Source of the DNA: Lentisphaeraceae bacterium
GTDB taxonomy: Bacteria > Verrucomicrobiota > Lentisphaeria > Lentisphaerales > Lentisphaeraceae
Direction: 5' to 3'
NCBI GenBank assembly: GCA_021232515.1
Contig: JAJPOQ010000065.1
Coordinates: forward strand, 1 to 55,956
Length of the DNA stretch: 55,956 bases
Of this stretch, positions 26,062 to 35,556 are shown piece by piece. The notes below the pieces were generated by a model. The model saw nothing but the letters and a program-made list of their open reading frames with translations, was not told the origin of the DNA and made no database searches. A program made the position numbers and the translations under genes. How positions within the stretch are numbered: the first letter of the stretch is position 1; every line of letters begins with the position of its first letter.

Positions 26062-27912
26062 ATGATAAGATCGATGATACTTCTAACAGTCCTTTTATTC
26101 TTTTGTGGGTGTGCGACACCTCAAGATGAGAATATCACTGGCGAACTCAAAAGATGGCACAAAGTCACTCTAAAACTTGCCGGTCCACAAGCCGCTGAGA
26201 TGGATGAAAATAACCCTTTCCTAAACTATCGTTTGAACGTTACATTTAATCACCCTGAAACTGGCACACAGTATAAAGTCCCAGGTTACTTTGCTGCTGA
26301 TGGAGACGCTGCCAATACGAGTGCTACAGCCGGAAATGTATGGCGAGCGCACTTAAGCCCAGATCACACCGGAACTTGGAACTACACAGTTTCTTTTGTC
26401 AAAGGAAAAAATGTAGCAGTGAGTGACGCCAAAGGTACAGCAGTGGCAGAACTTGATGGACTTGCTGGTAGTTTTGAAATATCTGAATCAGATAAAAATG
26501 GCCGCGACTTCAGAGCAAAAGAAAATGGTCGTTTGGTTTACACTGGTAAGAGATACTTAAAGTACGCCGGTAGCGACCGTTACTTCCTCAAACAGGGTGC
26601 TGATGCTCCAGAAAACTTCTTAAACTACAAAGACTTTGACGGAGTTGTAAAGAACTCGCGTATGAAAGACTGGAAAGCCCACCAACAGGACTGGAAAGTT
26701 GGTGACCCTACTTGGAAAGACGGCAAGGGTAAGGGCATGATCGGAGCGGTCAATTACTTACACTCAGAGGGTATGAATGTCTTTTCTTTTCTAACGATGA
26801 ACTTGGGCGTAGATGACAATAACTGTTTCCCGTATGTTATAACGGATAACAAAATTCAGAAAAAATACCCTAACGTTAGAAAACCTATTTATGTCAATGC
26901 TAAAAGAACGATCATGGACTGTTCAAAGCTTGATCAGTGGGAGATCCTCTTTTCTCACGGAACTGCAAAAGGCATGTACTTGCACTTCAAGACTCAGGAA
27001 ACTGAAAATAACAATCTATTGGATGGCGGCGAGCTTGGAGTCGAAAGAAAGCTTTACTACAGAGAGCTTATAGCACGATTTGGTCACAACTTGGCATTGA
27101 ACTGGAATCTTGGCGAAGAGACTACCAATAAAGTAAGTCAGCTAAAAGACTATTGTGAATACTTCTACCAAAATGATCCTTACCGTCATAATGTTGTTTT
27201 ACACACCTACCCAGGCCAGTGGGACAAATACTACACTCCACTTCTCGGCAATAAGTCAAAGTTATCCGGCCTATCAATTCAAACCAGCAAAAAGAACTTC
27301 TCTCAAGTTTTCTCTGTCACGAAAAAGTGGGTTACAGCTTCTAATAATGCTAAAAAACCATGGATCGTAGCTGTCGATGAACCTGGAGATGCTTCACTTT
27401 CTTTACGTCCAGATAAGGATGCCGGGAACTCTCATGAAGATGGAAGACGCTACGCACTTTGGGGGACTTTTATGGCCGGTGGTGCAGGAAATGAATGGTA
27501 CTTTGGCTATAAAGTCGCTCACTCGGATCTAACCTGCCAAGACTTTAGAAGCCGCGATAAGTGGTGGGACTTTTGCCGTTACTCTCTAGAGTTTATGAAC
27601 TCAATTCCTTTTAGTGAAATGATCAATCGCAATGACTTGATCGCTAACTCTGCAGACAACATCAAAGAAGGTTTTTGTCTTGCCAAGGAAGGAAGTCACT
27701 ATGTCGTATATCTACCAGCTGGTGGATCTAAGATGCTTGACTTGAGCAAGGTTAGTGGAGAATTTGATGTTCAGTGGTTTGACCCAAGAAATGGCGGTCA
27801 ACTGCAAGTTGGCTCAGTCAGCAGCGTTAAAGGTGGCCAAATAGTTTCTGTTGGGAATCCAGGAAGTAAAATTAAGGAAGACTGGGTCGCTTATATAACT
27901 CTTAAGAAATAA
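26062..27912 (+). CDS. DUF5060 / TIM-barrel glycosidase-like lipoprotein
   Basis: A 616-aa protein with a lipobox (FFCGC, Cys16 or 18). The N-terminal DUF5060 Ig-like domain spans about 28-125 (WHKVTLKLAGPQAAE, HLSPDHTGTWNYTVSF). A DUF4038-like TIM-barrel follows (about 150-520), with FGHNLALNWNLGEETTN, where the Glu pair is a candidate catalytic acid, and AVDEPGDASLSL, which may supply the second. The C-terminal putative collagen-binding domain (about 530-615) contains DVQWFDPRNGGQL. Proteins of this layout are predicted glycoside hydrolases in marine PVC bacteria and Bacteroidetes. Surface attachment and polysaccharide side-chain cleavage are inferred. Confidence 0.88.
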   Translation: MIRSMILLTVLLFFCGCATPQDENITGELKRWHKVTLKLAGPQAAEMDENNPFLNYRLNVTFNHPETGTQYKVPGYFAADGDAANTSATAGNVWRAHLSPDHTGTWNYTVSFVKGKNVAVSDAKGTAVAELDGLAGSFEISESDKNGRDFRAKENGRLVYTGKRYLKYAGSDRYFLKQGADAPENFLNYKDFDGVVKNSRMKDWKAHQQDWKVGDPTWKDGKGKGMIGAVNYLHSEGMNVFSFLTMNLGVDDNNCFPYVITDNKIQKKYPNVRKPIYVNAKRTIMDCSKLDQWEILFSHGTAKGMYLHFKTQETENNNLLDGGELGVERKLYYRELIARFGHNLALNWNLGEETTNKVSQLKDYCEYFYQNDPYRHNVVLHTYPGQWDKYYTPLLGNKSKLSGLSIQTSKKNFSQVFSVTKKWVTASNNAKKPWIVAVDEPGDASLSLRPDKDAGNSHEDGRRYALWGTFMAGGAGNEWYFGYKVAHSDLTCQDFRSRDKWWDFCRYSLEFMNSIPFSEMINRNDLIANSADNIKEGFCLAKEGSHYVVYLPAGGSKMLDLSKVSGEFDVQWFDPRNGGQLQVGSVSSVKGGQIVSVGNPGSKIKEDWVAYITLKK

Positions 27913-27931
27913 GCTTTTCCATATAACACTT

Positions 27932-27962
27932 AAAAGCACTGGTTCTTGCCAGTGCTTTTTTT
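27932..27962. terminator. Bidirectional terminator
   Basis: Arms AGCACTGG/CCAGTGCT around TTCTTG, flanked by AAAA on the left and TTTTTTT on the right, so it can serve both the glycosidase-like gene (plus) and the convergent secretin gene (minus). Confidence 0.85.
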
Positions 27963-27988
27963 GCATTTATCTAGAGACCAGAAGTGAT

Positions 27989-29692
27989 TTATTTTATTTC
28001 TTCTTTTTTTATAAGTTTATCTTTTTGTTCTCCAGCATTTGGGTGCTCACTAACTCTCTTTAGTAAATCTTCACTTAGAGTTTTATGGTCTTGCTCATTA
28101 TAAATCACGTATGGTTTGATAAGTAGTATAATCTCTTCTCTTAGTTTCACTTTTTTCTTATCGGCAAAAAAGTAATCAAGTAATGGTATGTCTCTTAGAA
28201 TAGGTACTCCAGCTTCTACTTCAGTCATACTCTCTTTGATTATACCTCCGACCGCGATCATTTTTCCATCTGTGGCTAATACAGTTCCTGTAAATGATCG
28301 ACGCTTTTCAGTATCTACAGCTGCAACAACAAATGTATCTCCAGCTGGAATCAAGACATCTACACTGCCTTGGTCTAATTCTGACTCAATTGAGGATATT
28401 TGTAATTGGACTGTTTTATCGGAGTTTATAGTTGGTGAAACTTTTAGAGTTGTTCCAAGGTCTCTATTGTCGTATTCTGGTGTTGGAAGGGTAAAAACTT
28501 CAACTCCACTTATTGGATTAATAACTCGCTCAGATTGTCCTTGAAAGCCAGTTAAAACAGGTACGCCTTGATTGCCATTGAAAAATTTACTCACTTCTCT
28601 ATTCAATGTAAGTATAACCGGAGTTGCTAGTGTTCGGACTTTAGATTCTTCTTCTAATAAGGTCATAGCAACGTTAAAGTTACTGTTTATATATGAGTAT
28701 GTTAAAGCGCCATTTGTTTGGATTAGACCTGGATTTAAAGTAGCTGAACTTGTTCCGTCATTATAGATTAAATCAAAAGCTGATTCAAAATTATCATCGA
28801 GTGTAACAGCTAATATTTTCATCTCCAATAGAACCATAGGGTTTGGTTTATCTAGTTTTTTGATGAGAGTATCAATTTTTTCTAGAGCTTCTTGGTCGCT
28901 TGTTCTTATAATCATCTGGTTCTTCTCTAATATAGAGGAAATGTAGATACGAGAGTTTTTTAAGAGATCTTGACTACTGATAATTCTTTTGATCTCCTCG
29001 ATGCTTTCTGCAGTGTTTATTCTTTGTATGACGTCTGCAGTAAGGTTTATTTTTTCATGACTTGCTTGTTTAGGCATTGTGACGTCACGAGGATTTTCGT
29101 TGTTTTGACCATTGTTTTGGCCATTATTATTTCTGTTATTAAAGTTGTTATTTCTTTGGTTATTATTTTGACCATTGTTGTTTTGATTGTTATTTACTTG
29201 CTCTTCGAAAATAAGAAGCTTTTCTAGTTTATTTTCCAATTCTTCTACGTCTTCATCGAGCCTCTGATTATTTGATTCAAAGTAAATGACTCTTGATGGG
29301 AAGAGTTCAAAGATGGCTTTTGAGATAGTTTTACTATTGGGGTACTTAAGATCGTAGACTTTTATTTCTTCAGAAAACTTCAAAACACTTTTTTTGTATT
29401 CATCAAGTGAATAAATACGATAAATATTTTTTGACGGGTCTTTCTGTAGCCATAAGTTGTGTGAACTGCAGATCTCCTCAAGAGCAACTATCGGATTAAT
29501 GTTTTTGAGGTAAATGCCTACACTGGTTTGTTTGGCTTTAATTGAAGGGACAATGTTTAAGTCATTTTTTTCTGAAATGAGGCGAATAACAGAAGAGATA
29601 GGCACTTTATCTACATCTATAATCTTTATATTCTCCATAGCTCCAAGCTTTAGGAAACTTAAGAGGGAAATTAGTAATATTAGCCGAGTCAT
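27989..29692 (-). CDS. Outer-membrane secretin (PilQ/GspD family)
   Basis: A 567-aa protein with a signal peptide (1-17). It has N-domains (about 20-130) with ENIKIIDVDKVPISSVIRL, then an Asn/Gln-rich linker (about 165-205), another N-domain (about 210-290) and the secretin barrel (about 290-540). Secretin marks are GVPVLTGFQ, TTLKVSPTI, and GVPILRDIPLLDYFF near the C-terminus. It forms the outer-membrane gate of the pilus or type II machine. Last gene of the operon, one base after the small periplasmic gene. The Asn-rich linker is unusual and may be flexible spacer. The pilus operon has PilT, so a type IV pilus is favoured over pure secretion. Confidence 0.93.
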   Translation of the reverse strand: MTRLILLISLLSFLKLGAMENIKIIDVDKVPISSVIRLISEKNDLNIVPSIKAKQTSVGIYLKNINPIVALEEICSSHNLWLQKDPSKNIYRIYSLDEYKKSVLKFSEEIKVYDLKYPNSKTISKAIFELFPSRVIYFESNNQRLDEDVEELENKLEKLLIFEEQVNNNQNNNGQNNNQRNNNFNNRNNNGQNNGQNNENPRDVTMPKQASHEKINLTADVIQRINTAESIEEIKRIISSQDLLKNSRIYISSILEKNQMIIRTSDQEALEKIDTLIKKLDKPNPMVLLEMKILAVTLDDNFESAFDLIYNDGTSSATLNPGLIQTNGALTYSYINSNFNVAMTLLEEESKVRTLATPVILTLNREVSKFFNGNQGVPVLTGFQGQSERVINPISGVEVFTLPTPEYDNRDLGTTLKVSPTINSDKTVQLQISSIESELDQGSVDVLIPAGDTFVVAAVDTEKRRSFTGTVLATDGKMIAVGGIIKESMTEVEAGVPILRDIPLLDYFFADKKKVKLREEIILLIKPYVIYNEQDHKTLSEDLLKRVSEHPNAGEQKDKLIKKEEIK

Positions 29693-29693
29693 A

Positions 29694-30083
29694 TTATGGC
29701 CTGTAAATGAAGGTTAAAGTTTTTTTTGAGCGAAGGTGCATGAATTGAGCCGTATCTTTATTAAAGTTTAAGACTTTATATTTCTCGTCTTTAAGAGTTA
29801 TGTCGCTATTTGCTTCGAGCAGAAAGATTTTTTTTTCAAATTCTAACATAAGCCTTTTGATTGAGTTTTTTGTATAAAAAGCTTTGAAGACTAATTGATT
29901 AACCTCGGACTGAAGATCCCTCTCCAAAACTTTTAGAGGAGCATTTCTTTTAGCCTTTATTTTACTTTTCAAAGGGGGAGCTTTTTGCTTACTTAAAGCA
30001 TCTTTTAGTTTTCCCCTAAGCTGAGTTGGGTCATTTGCATGGAGCGAAGAAATACATAATACTAAGAAGAATATAGTTTTCAT
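29694..30083 (-). CDS. Small periplasmic pilus/secretion protein (PilP/GspC-like by position)
   Basis: A 129-aa protein with a signal peptide (1-16), a basic Lys-rich region, then a C-terminal beta-rich stretch (EKKIFLLEANSDITLKDEKY, then KVLNFNKDTAQF) that resembles the small HR domain of PilP/GspC, which links the inner-membrane complex to the secretin. It sits between pilC (gap 4 bases) and the secretin (gap 1 base), the usual place for such a protein. Sequence similarity alone is too weak to name it. Confidence 0.75.
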   Translation of the reverse strand: MKTIFFLVLCISSLHANDPTQLRGKLKDALSKQKAPPLKSKIKAKRNAPLKVLERDLQSEVNQLVFKAFYTKNSIKRLMLEFEKKIFLLEANSDITLKDEKYKVLNFNKDTAQFMHLRSKKTLTFIYRP

Positions 30084-30087
30084 GATA

Positions 30088-31284
30088 TTAAGAAAAATAG
30101 GTTAATAAGATTGCGGCAAAAACAAAAGCGATAGTTCCAGCCACTAGGACTATCATCAGAAAGCTTATAATAGCACTAAAGCGGTTTATGTACTTATCCA
30201 AGATTTCGTAGTGATACTTTGACTGATCTTCGAGTAGATTATCGATAGAACCAGTTTTCTCACCTACACTAACCATGCTAATCAAAAGAGGACTAAAGGC
30301 ATGCCTACATGAGATAGTTTCAGTGAGAGGAGAACCGTTAATGATGTTATTTCGCGCCTTTTTTAAAATACTTTTTAAGTAAGTATTCCATATTGATTCT
30401 GCACAGTGGTTTAATGATTCAGTAAGTTTGACACCACTGCGAATGAGAAGTGCAAAGTTTCGAGCAAACTCTGCCGAGAAGTATATGCGAAACATTTGCC
30501 CAATAACGGGTATTCTAAGTATAGTCCTATCTAAAAAAAGTCGTCCTTTTCTATTAGTGAAAGTAATGATTAGGGCTATTGATATGAGGACTACAACTAA
30601 CAAAAAGTGAATAGAGTAGTGTTGTATGTTACCTGCCAAATCAACGAGTAACTGAGTTAGCGGGTGTAGATCTCTGCCCATGGCGGTGACAAGTACTTCT
30701 AATTTTGGGATAAGATGAAAAACGGCGATTCCACCAGCGAGAAGTGCTATTGTCAGAACAAACATAGGGTACAGTAAAGCACTTAGTATTTTACCTTTGA
30801 TGACTCTGTTCCTTTCCATACCAAGAGATATAGTCATCAAAAGTCTGTCCAATTCACCAGTCTCTTCACCGATTTTAATTAAATTTGTCAAGATAGATTT
30901 CTTTAGGCTAGGGTGATTTTCTAGGGATTCAGATAAACTCTTACCTGCTTGAACTTGTACGTGTGCATCTTTCCATAAACTACGAGAGGCTTGTTTTAGT
31001 GAAATAACCGACAGAGTTTTCAGAGCAGATAAGAGGTTTACACCAGAACTCATCAATGTAGATAACTGTGCAAAAGCTAGTTCAAAGTCGCGACTAACTA
31101 GGAAATAGTTAGTGGGGTTGAGGTAGGCTAGGAGTGAATGTTCATTTTTTGACTCTTCTAGTGACTTAACGATCCATTTTCTTTCCTTAAGTATTTTTGA
31201 AGCTTCCAGTAAAGTGACTGCTTCAAGTCGACCTTCTTGACTTTCACCAAATGAGTCCAATGCGATGTAATCAAATTCAGCCAT
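30088..31284 (-). CDS. pilC: Inner-membrane platform protein PilC/GspF
   Basis: I start at the ATG at 31284, one base after the PilB stop, giving 398 aa beginning MAEFDYIALDSFGESQEG, the family N-terminus; the longer reading from 31335 would overlap pilB. It has two T2SF domains (about 65-185 and 265-390) with the patterns LMSSGVNLLSALKTL, IGEETGELDRLL and VGEKTGSIDNLL, and membrane helices near 165-190, 215-240 and 370-395. It couples the assembly and retraction ATPases to pilin movement. Confidence 0.95.
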   Translation of the reverse strand: MAEFDYIALDSFGESQEGRLEAVTLLEASKILKERKWIVKSLEESKNEHSLLAYLNPTNYFLVSRDFELAFAQLSTLMSSGVNLLSALKTLSVISLKQASRSLWKDAHVQVQAGKSLSESLENHPSLKKSILTNLIKIGEETGELDRLLMTISLGMERNRVIKGKILSALLYPMFVLTIALLAGGIAVFHLIPKLEVLVTAMGRDLHPLTQLLVDLAGNIQHYSIHFLLVVVLISIALIITFTNRKGRLFLDRTILRIPVIGQMFRIYFSAEFARNFALLIRSGVKLTESLNHCAESIWNTYLKSILKKARNNIINGSPLTETISCRHAFSPLLISMVSVGEKTGSIDNLLEDQSKYHYEILDKYINRFSAIISFLMIVLVAGTIAFVFAAILLTYFS

Positions 31285-31285
31285 G

Positions 31286-32719
31286 TCAGATAGAACCCAC
31301 AGTTGAGTAGCACTCTTGGAAGTCAATAAGACCATTGGTCATTTTAGTTATCGCATCGTCGAACATCGAAGGAATATTTCGCTGATGCATCTCATTTCTT
31401 AGAGTTTCATCACTTAGACCCGAATGAATGAGTTTTTTAAAAGAATTATTGATTCTTAAAACTTCAAAGACAGGGATTCTCCCAGAGTAACCACTGCCAC
31501 CACAATAGAGGCAGCCATGCTTTTGATAAATAATACTTCCGTCTAGCTCCTCAACTCCAAGTAATAAAGCTTCTTCTTTGCTGAGTCTAGTTTGTTTACG
31601 ACAAGTTTGACAAAGTTTACGAACCAGTTTTTGGGCAATACTGACTCTTAGTGTTGAGGCGATCATATAAGGCTCAATGCCGATGTCAGCCAATCGTACA
31701 ACTGCTGCAGAGGCAGAATTGGCATGAAGGCTTGAGAGAACTAAGTGTCCAGTTAAACTTGATTTTATTGCAATATTAGCCGTTTCTGCATCGCGGATTT
31801 CGCCAATCATAATGACGTCTGGGTCATGCCGTAAAATACTTTTCAAGGCAGAAGGGAAAGTTACTTTGTCTGATTCATCTACGTTTACTTGTATCACATC
31901 GTCAATTTGGTACTCAACAGGGTCTTCAACAGTGATGATGTTAACATCTTTGAGTTCCAAAATATGCCTAAGAGAAGCGTATAAACTTGTCGATTTGCCA
32001 GAGCCAGTTGCACCGTTGATAAGAATCATACCATTATCTCTTTGGACTTCTTCTTGATAGATTTTTAAATGGTCAGGAGACATACCTATTTTTTCAAGAG
32101 TCAGTGAGTCTGAGTTTAGACCTAATAATCTGAGTGTCATCTTTTCGCCATTGATACATGGAATGGTAGCAGCACGAATATCTACTTTTTGGTTACTCCC
32201 AGGAACTTTATATACAAGTTTTCCATCTTGAGGAGACCGCTTTTCTGCTATATTCATCCCTGAAAGGATTTTGAAACGAGAAATGAGCCCATTGTAAGAA
32301 TGTATAGGCAAAGTTTTATATGTCTCTAGCTGACCACTCATACGCAAACGTATGAAAACTTTTTCTTCTTTGGGGTTTATATGTATGTCTGAGGCGCTTC
32401 TGCTTACTGCGGCAAAGATGATTTCATCTGTAAGGCGAATGACTTCATTCTGGTCAGTCCCGGGAACCTTCTTAGTTGAGCTGCTGTAAAAAAGTTTTAT
32501 TTTTTCTCTCAGTCCCAGAGGCTCTGTTTTTTCGAGCTTTATTTTTTTCCCAAAGTAGCGCTCTAGTTCACTTGGCTTATGGCTTTCTGGATCAGCTGAT
32601 AATACATAGACAGTTTCATCTATTACAGCACAAGGAAGTAGTAGTTTTTTGATCGCCAAACTGGCAGGCAACATTGTAATCAATGCTGGATTAAACGAAA
32701 CTTTAGTTATATCGACCAA
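31286..32719 (-). CDS. pilB: Pilus assembly / secretion ATPase PilB/GspE
   Basis: A 477-aa protein. Walker A GATGSGKS at 236-243, Asp box ITVEDPVEYQIDDVIQV, Walker B DPDVIMIGEIRDAET and His box LTGHLVLSSLHANSA are intact. The zinc finger is the tetracysteine CQTC...CLYCGGSGYSGR, typical of extension ATPases and absent from PilT. The N-terminal domain is short. It sits between pilT (14 bases upstream) and pilC (1 base downstream). It powers pilin polymerisation in the cytoplasm. Confidence 0.95.
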   Translation of the reverse strand: MVDITKVSFNPALITMLPASLAIKKLLLPCAVIDETVYVLSADPESHKPSELERYFGKKIKLEKTEPLGLREKIKLFYSSSTKKVPGTDQNEVIRLTDEIIFAAVSRSASDIHINPKEEKVFIRLRMSGQLETYKTLPIHSYNGLISRFKILSGMNIAEKRSPQDGKLVYKVPGSNQKVDIRAATIPCINGEKMTLRLLGLNSDSLTLEKIGMSPDHLKIYQEEVQRDNGMILINGATGSGKSTSLYASLRHILELKDVNIITVEDPVEYQIDDVIQVNVDESDKVTFPSALKSILRHDPDVIMIGEIRDAETANIAIKSSLTGHLVLSSLHANSASAAVVRLADIGIEPYMIASTLRVSIAQKLVRKLCQTCRKQTRLSKEEALLLGVEELDGSIIYQKHGCLYCGGSGYSGRIPVFEVLRINNSFKKLIHSGLSDETLRNEMHQRNIPSMFDDAITKMTNGLIDFQECYSTVGSI

Positions 32720-32732
32720 AATATATACTCCA

Positions 32733-33791
32733 CTATAACTTTACAGAGTCTGGGTTATTTGCTAAAAGCAATGCCGTTTCTCGACTTAAAGTTCCATCTC
32801 TTAGTAACTCTGAGAGATGTTTTTCAAATGTTTGCATGCCCTCTTGCTGAGCCATCTCTATGGAAGAATAAATGAGTCTTGTTTTCCCTGAAGCTATTTG
32901 ATTTCGAACAGCGTTGTTTGAAAAAAGAATTTCACAAACAGGTACTCTTTTACCTTTCTCAGCTTTTTTTCCATCAGAAAGCACTAAAGTCTGAGACACT
33001 ATTGCTCTCAAAGTCAAAGAAAGCTGTCGTCTTATAGCGTCTTGTTCATTTGGAGGAAAAACTGAAACCAAACGTTCAATTGCACTGGTAGTATCTTCTG
33101 AGTGAACCGTAGCAAACACTAGGTGCCCTGTTTCTGCAGCTGTGATGGCTGTTTTAATAGTGTTTATCTCGCGGATCTCACCGATTAAGATGACATCTGG
33201 ATCCTGACGAAGTGAGTCAATCAAGGCAGTGTAGAAGTCTGGGGTGTCAACTCCGACTTCACGTTGGTTTACTAAAGACATCTTACTTTCATAAATATAT
33301 TCTATAGGCTCTTCAATGGTTATAATATGCCGATTTTGTTCGCTATTTATTTTATCGATCAGAGCAGACATAGTTGTCGATTTTCCTGAACCAGTTGGAC
33401 CACTTAAAATGACAAGACCATTTTTCATTGAACATACTTTATAAAGCGCTTCTGGGACACCAAGTTCTTGTAGACTATTGATTTTGTCCGAGAGCATACG
33501 CAGCGAAAGAGTTAAAGAATTGGACTGTTTAAAAAGGTTGAATCGGAAGCGTTTATTCTCGTACTTGAAAGCGCCATCAATCGACCCTTTGGAGTCAAAG
33601 TTTTTGAACTTTTTTTGCTCCATAAAAGCTTCTAAACCTTCGAGTATGCTTTTGTCACTTGGAGGCTCAGTGTCAGCAAGAGGAGCAAGTTTTCCATGAA
33701 GTCTGAATCTCGGCGTTTCGCCAGATTTTAAGTGGAGGTCTGAAGCCCCAACTTCAATACATTTTGAAAGTAGTGCTTTAAAATTGTTCAT
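32733..33791 (-). CDS. pilT: Pilus retraction ATPase PilT
   Basis: I chose the ATG at 33791, which has GGA about 7 bases upstream and yields 352 aa starting MNNFKALLSKCIEVGASDLH; a start at 33842 would overlap the PilO-like gene by 65 bases rather than 14. Walker A GPTGSGKS (131-138), ITIEEPIEYIYESKMSLVNQ, DPDVILIGEIRE and the AAETGHLVFATVHSED His box are intact, and there is no zinc tetracysteine. Its presence argues for a retractable type IV pilus. The AIRAG signature seen in classical PilT is replaced by AQQEG, which may point to the PilU branch. Confidence 0.92.
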   Translation of the reverse strand: MNNFKALLSKCIEVGASDLHLKSGETPRFRLHGKLAPLADTEPPSDKSILEGLEAFMEQKKFKNFDSKGSIDGAFKYENKRFRFNLFKQSNSLTLSLRMLSDKINSLQELGVPEALYKVCSMKNGLVILSGPTGSGKSTTMSALIDKINSEQNRHIITIEEPIEYIYESKMSLVNQREVGVDTPDFYTALIDSLRQDPDVILIGEIREINTIKTAITAAETGHLVFATVHSEDTTSAIERLVSVFPPNEQDAIRRQLSLTLRAIVSQTLVLSDGKKAEKGKRVPVCEILFSNNAVRNQIASGKTRLIYSSIEMAQQEGMQTFEKHLSELLRDGTLSRETALLLANNPDSVKL

Positions 33792-34305
33792 TTCTATTCC
33801 AAATGGAGATGGTGTATTTGGTCTCATGTTTACTTGACGCAATCAGAGTAAAGTGTACTGGGATGAGTTCGCTATTTGCTATATCCTTGAGCGTTTTTAT
33901 AACATCTTGGTAGTCACCTGTAACAGTAAAATTGGTAACTTGTGCAAACTGCTCTTGTACATTTGCGCCACTTTTGACGCTCTGTTCTGAAAGTAAGGTA
34001 AGGTTGTTTGCTCCAAAAGTTTTATAGATGTTGACCGTTTCTAGTAGCAAGTTTTCGCCATTATCTATTATAACTTCTAGTGCTTTCAGAGAATTAGTGA
34101 GTTCTTCATGGGTTTTATTTTGCTTGTCGTTTACTAGTGGCTTTGTTTCACTTTCCAGTTCTGCTATATCTTTATTAGTTTTATTAAGCCTTTTATTTAA
34201 GTAACTGTTTCTAGCATCAAAAGAAAAAACAAAAAAGTTGAGATTTATATAAAGAATAAAGAAAAATAACGGCGGTAATATAGACTTTAAAATGATCGCT
34301 TTCAT
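33778..34305 (-). CDS. PilO-like inner-membrane alignment protein
   Basis: Start at the ATG at 34305 (GAGGAA six or so bases upstream; ATGA overlap with the preceding stop), 175 aa beginning MKAIILKSILPPLFFFILYI. It has one N-terminal membrane helix (about 8-28), a coiled coil (about 35-60, LNKRLNKTNKDIAELE) and a small alpha/beta periplasmic domain (about 90-175) with LKDIANSELIPVHFTLIAS, the PilO/GspM plan. Identity is by architecture and position between the PilM/N-like and pilT genes. Confidence 0.8.
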   Translation of the reverse strand: MKAIILKSILPPLFFFILYINLNFFVFSFDARNSYLNKRLNKTNKDIAELESETKPLVNDKQNKTHEELTNSLKALEVIIDNGENLLLETVNIYKTFGANNLTLLSEQSVKSGANVQEQFAQVTNFTVTGDYQDVIKTLKDIANSELIPVHFTLIASSKHETKYTISIWNRNEQF

Positions 34306-35552
34306 TGGTTCCTCATCAGTTTTATAGTGAAGTTCCAAATGTCGTTATTATTTATCCTTTCTTTCTTAACGGCTTTATCCAAAATAGCGATGTTTAAGTT
34401 TTGGTCTCTTTCTAAGCTCTGTACTACCTTCTGCATTTCAAGCACATTTAAGGTGACTCCCTGAATCGAAACAGTATCGCCTTTGTCGCCTTCAACTTTG
34501 ATTAATTGTGAGTTATCATCGAAAACATCAGCTAAGTTTTCAAGCAGGCCCGGCCAGAATTTAACATTTTGAAAGACTATTTCACTAGCTTTAAGCTTAG
34601 AGACTTGTTTCTTTAATTGAGGTAGTTCTGCAAATTTACTCTGAAACTTTTTCTTTTTTTCTTCAAGAGTTTTCTTAACGGCTTTCTTTTTGTCTATTTG
34701 ATTTTCTAAATGGCTGTTTTTATCAATGTTGGAGAATAGTGCGACGCAGAAAATTGTCAGTGATAGTACAAACGATACCATCAATGGAATGAGTTTTTTA
34801 AGAGTCTTCTTTCTCTTGTTAAAAATAAATACAGGAGAATTTTTAACTCGGGCACGTCGTAGTTTAAGTAGCTTCTTGGGGTTTAAGTCACTAAGATCTG
34901 TGTCGATTATTTTTCCCTCTAGAGGGATCACCTTTTTTTCCGCCAAATTAAAAATAGATACATTTCTCAAAGATTGGTTAATAATCCACTTTTGAGGACC
35001 TTCATACTCCGTAGGTAGAGAAGAGTTTATGGTGAAGGAGCTTTTGTCGTTTAGGGATTGACAATGAACGGTATTTTCAAAAACTTCGACATTATTTTTC
35101 TTGTCCATTGCTGACAAGAATCCGGCTGTATGTCCTAAGTGGGCAAGTTTCCCGCCGTACTGCAAACAGACATTTTTAAGATCGTTTACTACACTTTCTT
35201 CAGTAAGTAGACAGTGGTACAGACTTTCTTTATCTTTTATAAACTTAAGAACAGGGCTATCTGGTAATATATCCACAACATTTTCGAGCTCAAAAAGAAG
35301 GAATTGTTCAACTAAAGATGCATTGCCCGCGGGAGCTTGCTTACTCAAGTCAATTGTATGGAGTGTAAGAGTATCTGTATATAGGTATACAGTAAAGTTA
35401 GATGTAAGCTTTTCACAAAATTCGGCGAGAATAAGACTTAAGTCTCCGTCGTCACTATTCTCAGGTATAAATTCTTGAAGCCTTTCATTCTTTGAATTAA
35501 AACTTGTGAAGTAAAATTTACCCGAAACAAAAAGAATTAGATACTTGATCAT
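34302..35552 (-). CDS. GspL-like / fused PilM-PilN protein
   Basis: A 416-aa protein. The N-terminal cytoplasmic part (about 1-250) is a divergent actin-like PilM/GspL domain; one membrane helix follows (about 258-278, LIPLMVSFVLSLTIFCVALF), then a coiled coil rich in Lys/Glu (about 285-330) and a PilN-like periplasmic domain (about 335-416, VEGDKGDTVSIQGVTLNVLE). A single protein covering PilM plus PilN is how type II secretion GspL is built, so the operon mixes secretion-like and pilus-like parts. ATGA overlap with the PilO-like gene. Confidence 0.82.
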   Translation of the reverse strand: MIKYLILFVSGKFYFTSFNSKNERLQEFIPENSDDGDLSLILAEFCEKLTSNFTVYLYTDTLTLHTIDLSKQAPAGNASLVEQFLLFELENVVDILPDSPVLKFIKDKESLYHCLLTEESVVNDLKNVCLQYGGKLAHLGHTAGFLSAMDKKNNVEVFENTVHCQSLNDKSSFTINSSLPTEYEGPQKWIINQSLRNVSIFNLAEKKVIPLEGKIIDTDLSDLNPKKLLKLRRARVKNSPVFIFNKRKKTLKKLIPLMVSFVLSLTIFCVALFSNIDKNSHLENQIDKKKAVKKTLEEKKKKFQSKFAELPQLKKQVSKLKASEIVFQNVKFWPGLLENLADVFDDNSQLIKVEGDKGDTVSIQGVTLNVLEMQKVVQSLERDQNLNIAILDKAVKKERINNNDIWNFTIKLMRNQ

Positions 35553-35556
35553 CTCA

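Noticed and set aside
29100..29200. Asn/Gln-rich stretch as a frameshift or assembly error in the secretin gene
   Set aside because: The frame stays open and the secretin domains continue in the same frame on both sides; linkers of this kind are tolerated there.
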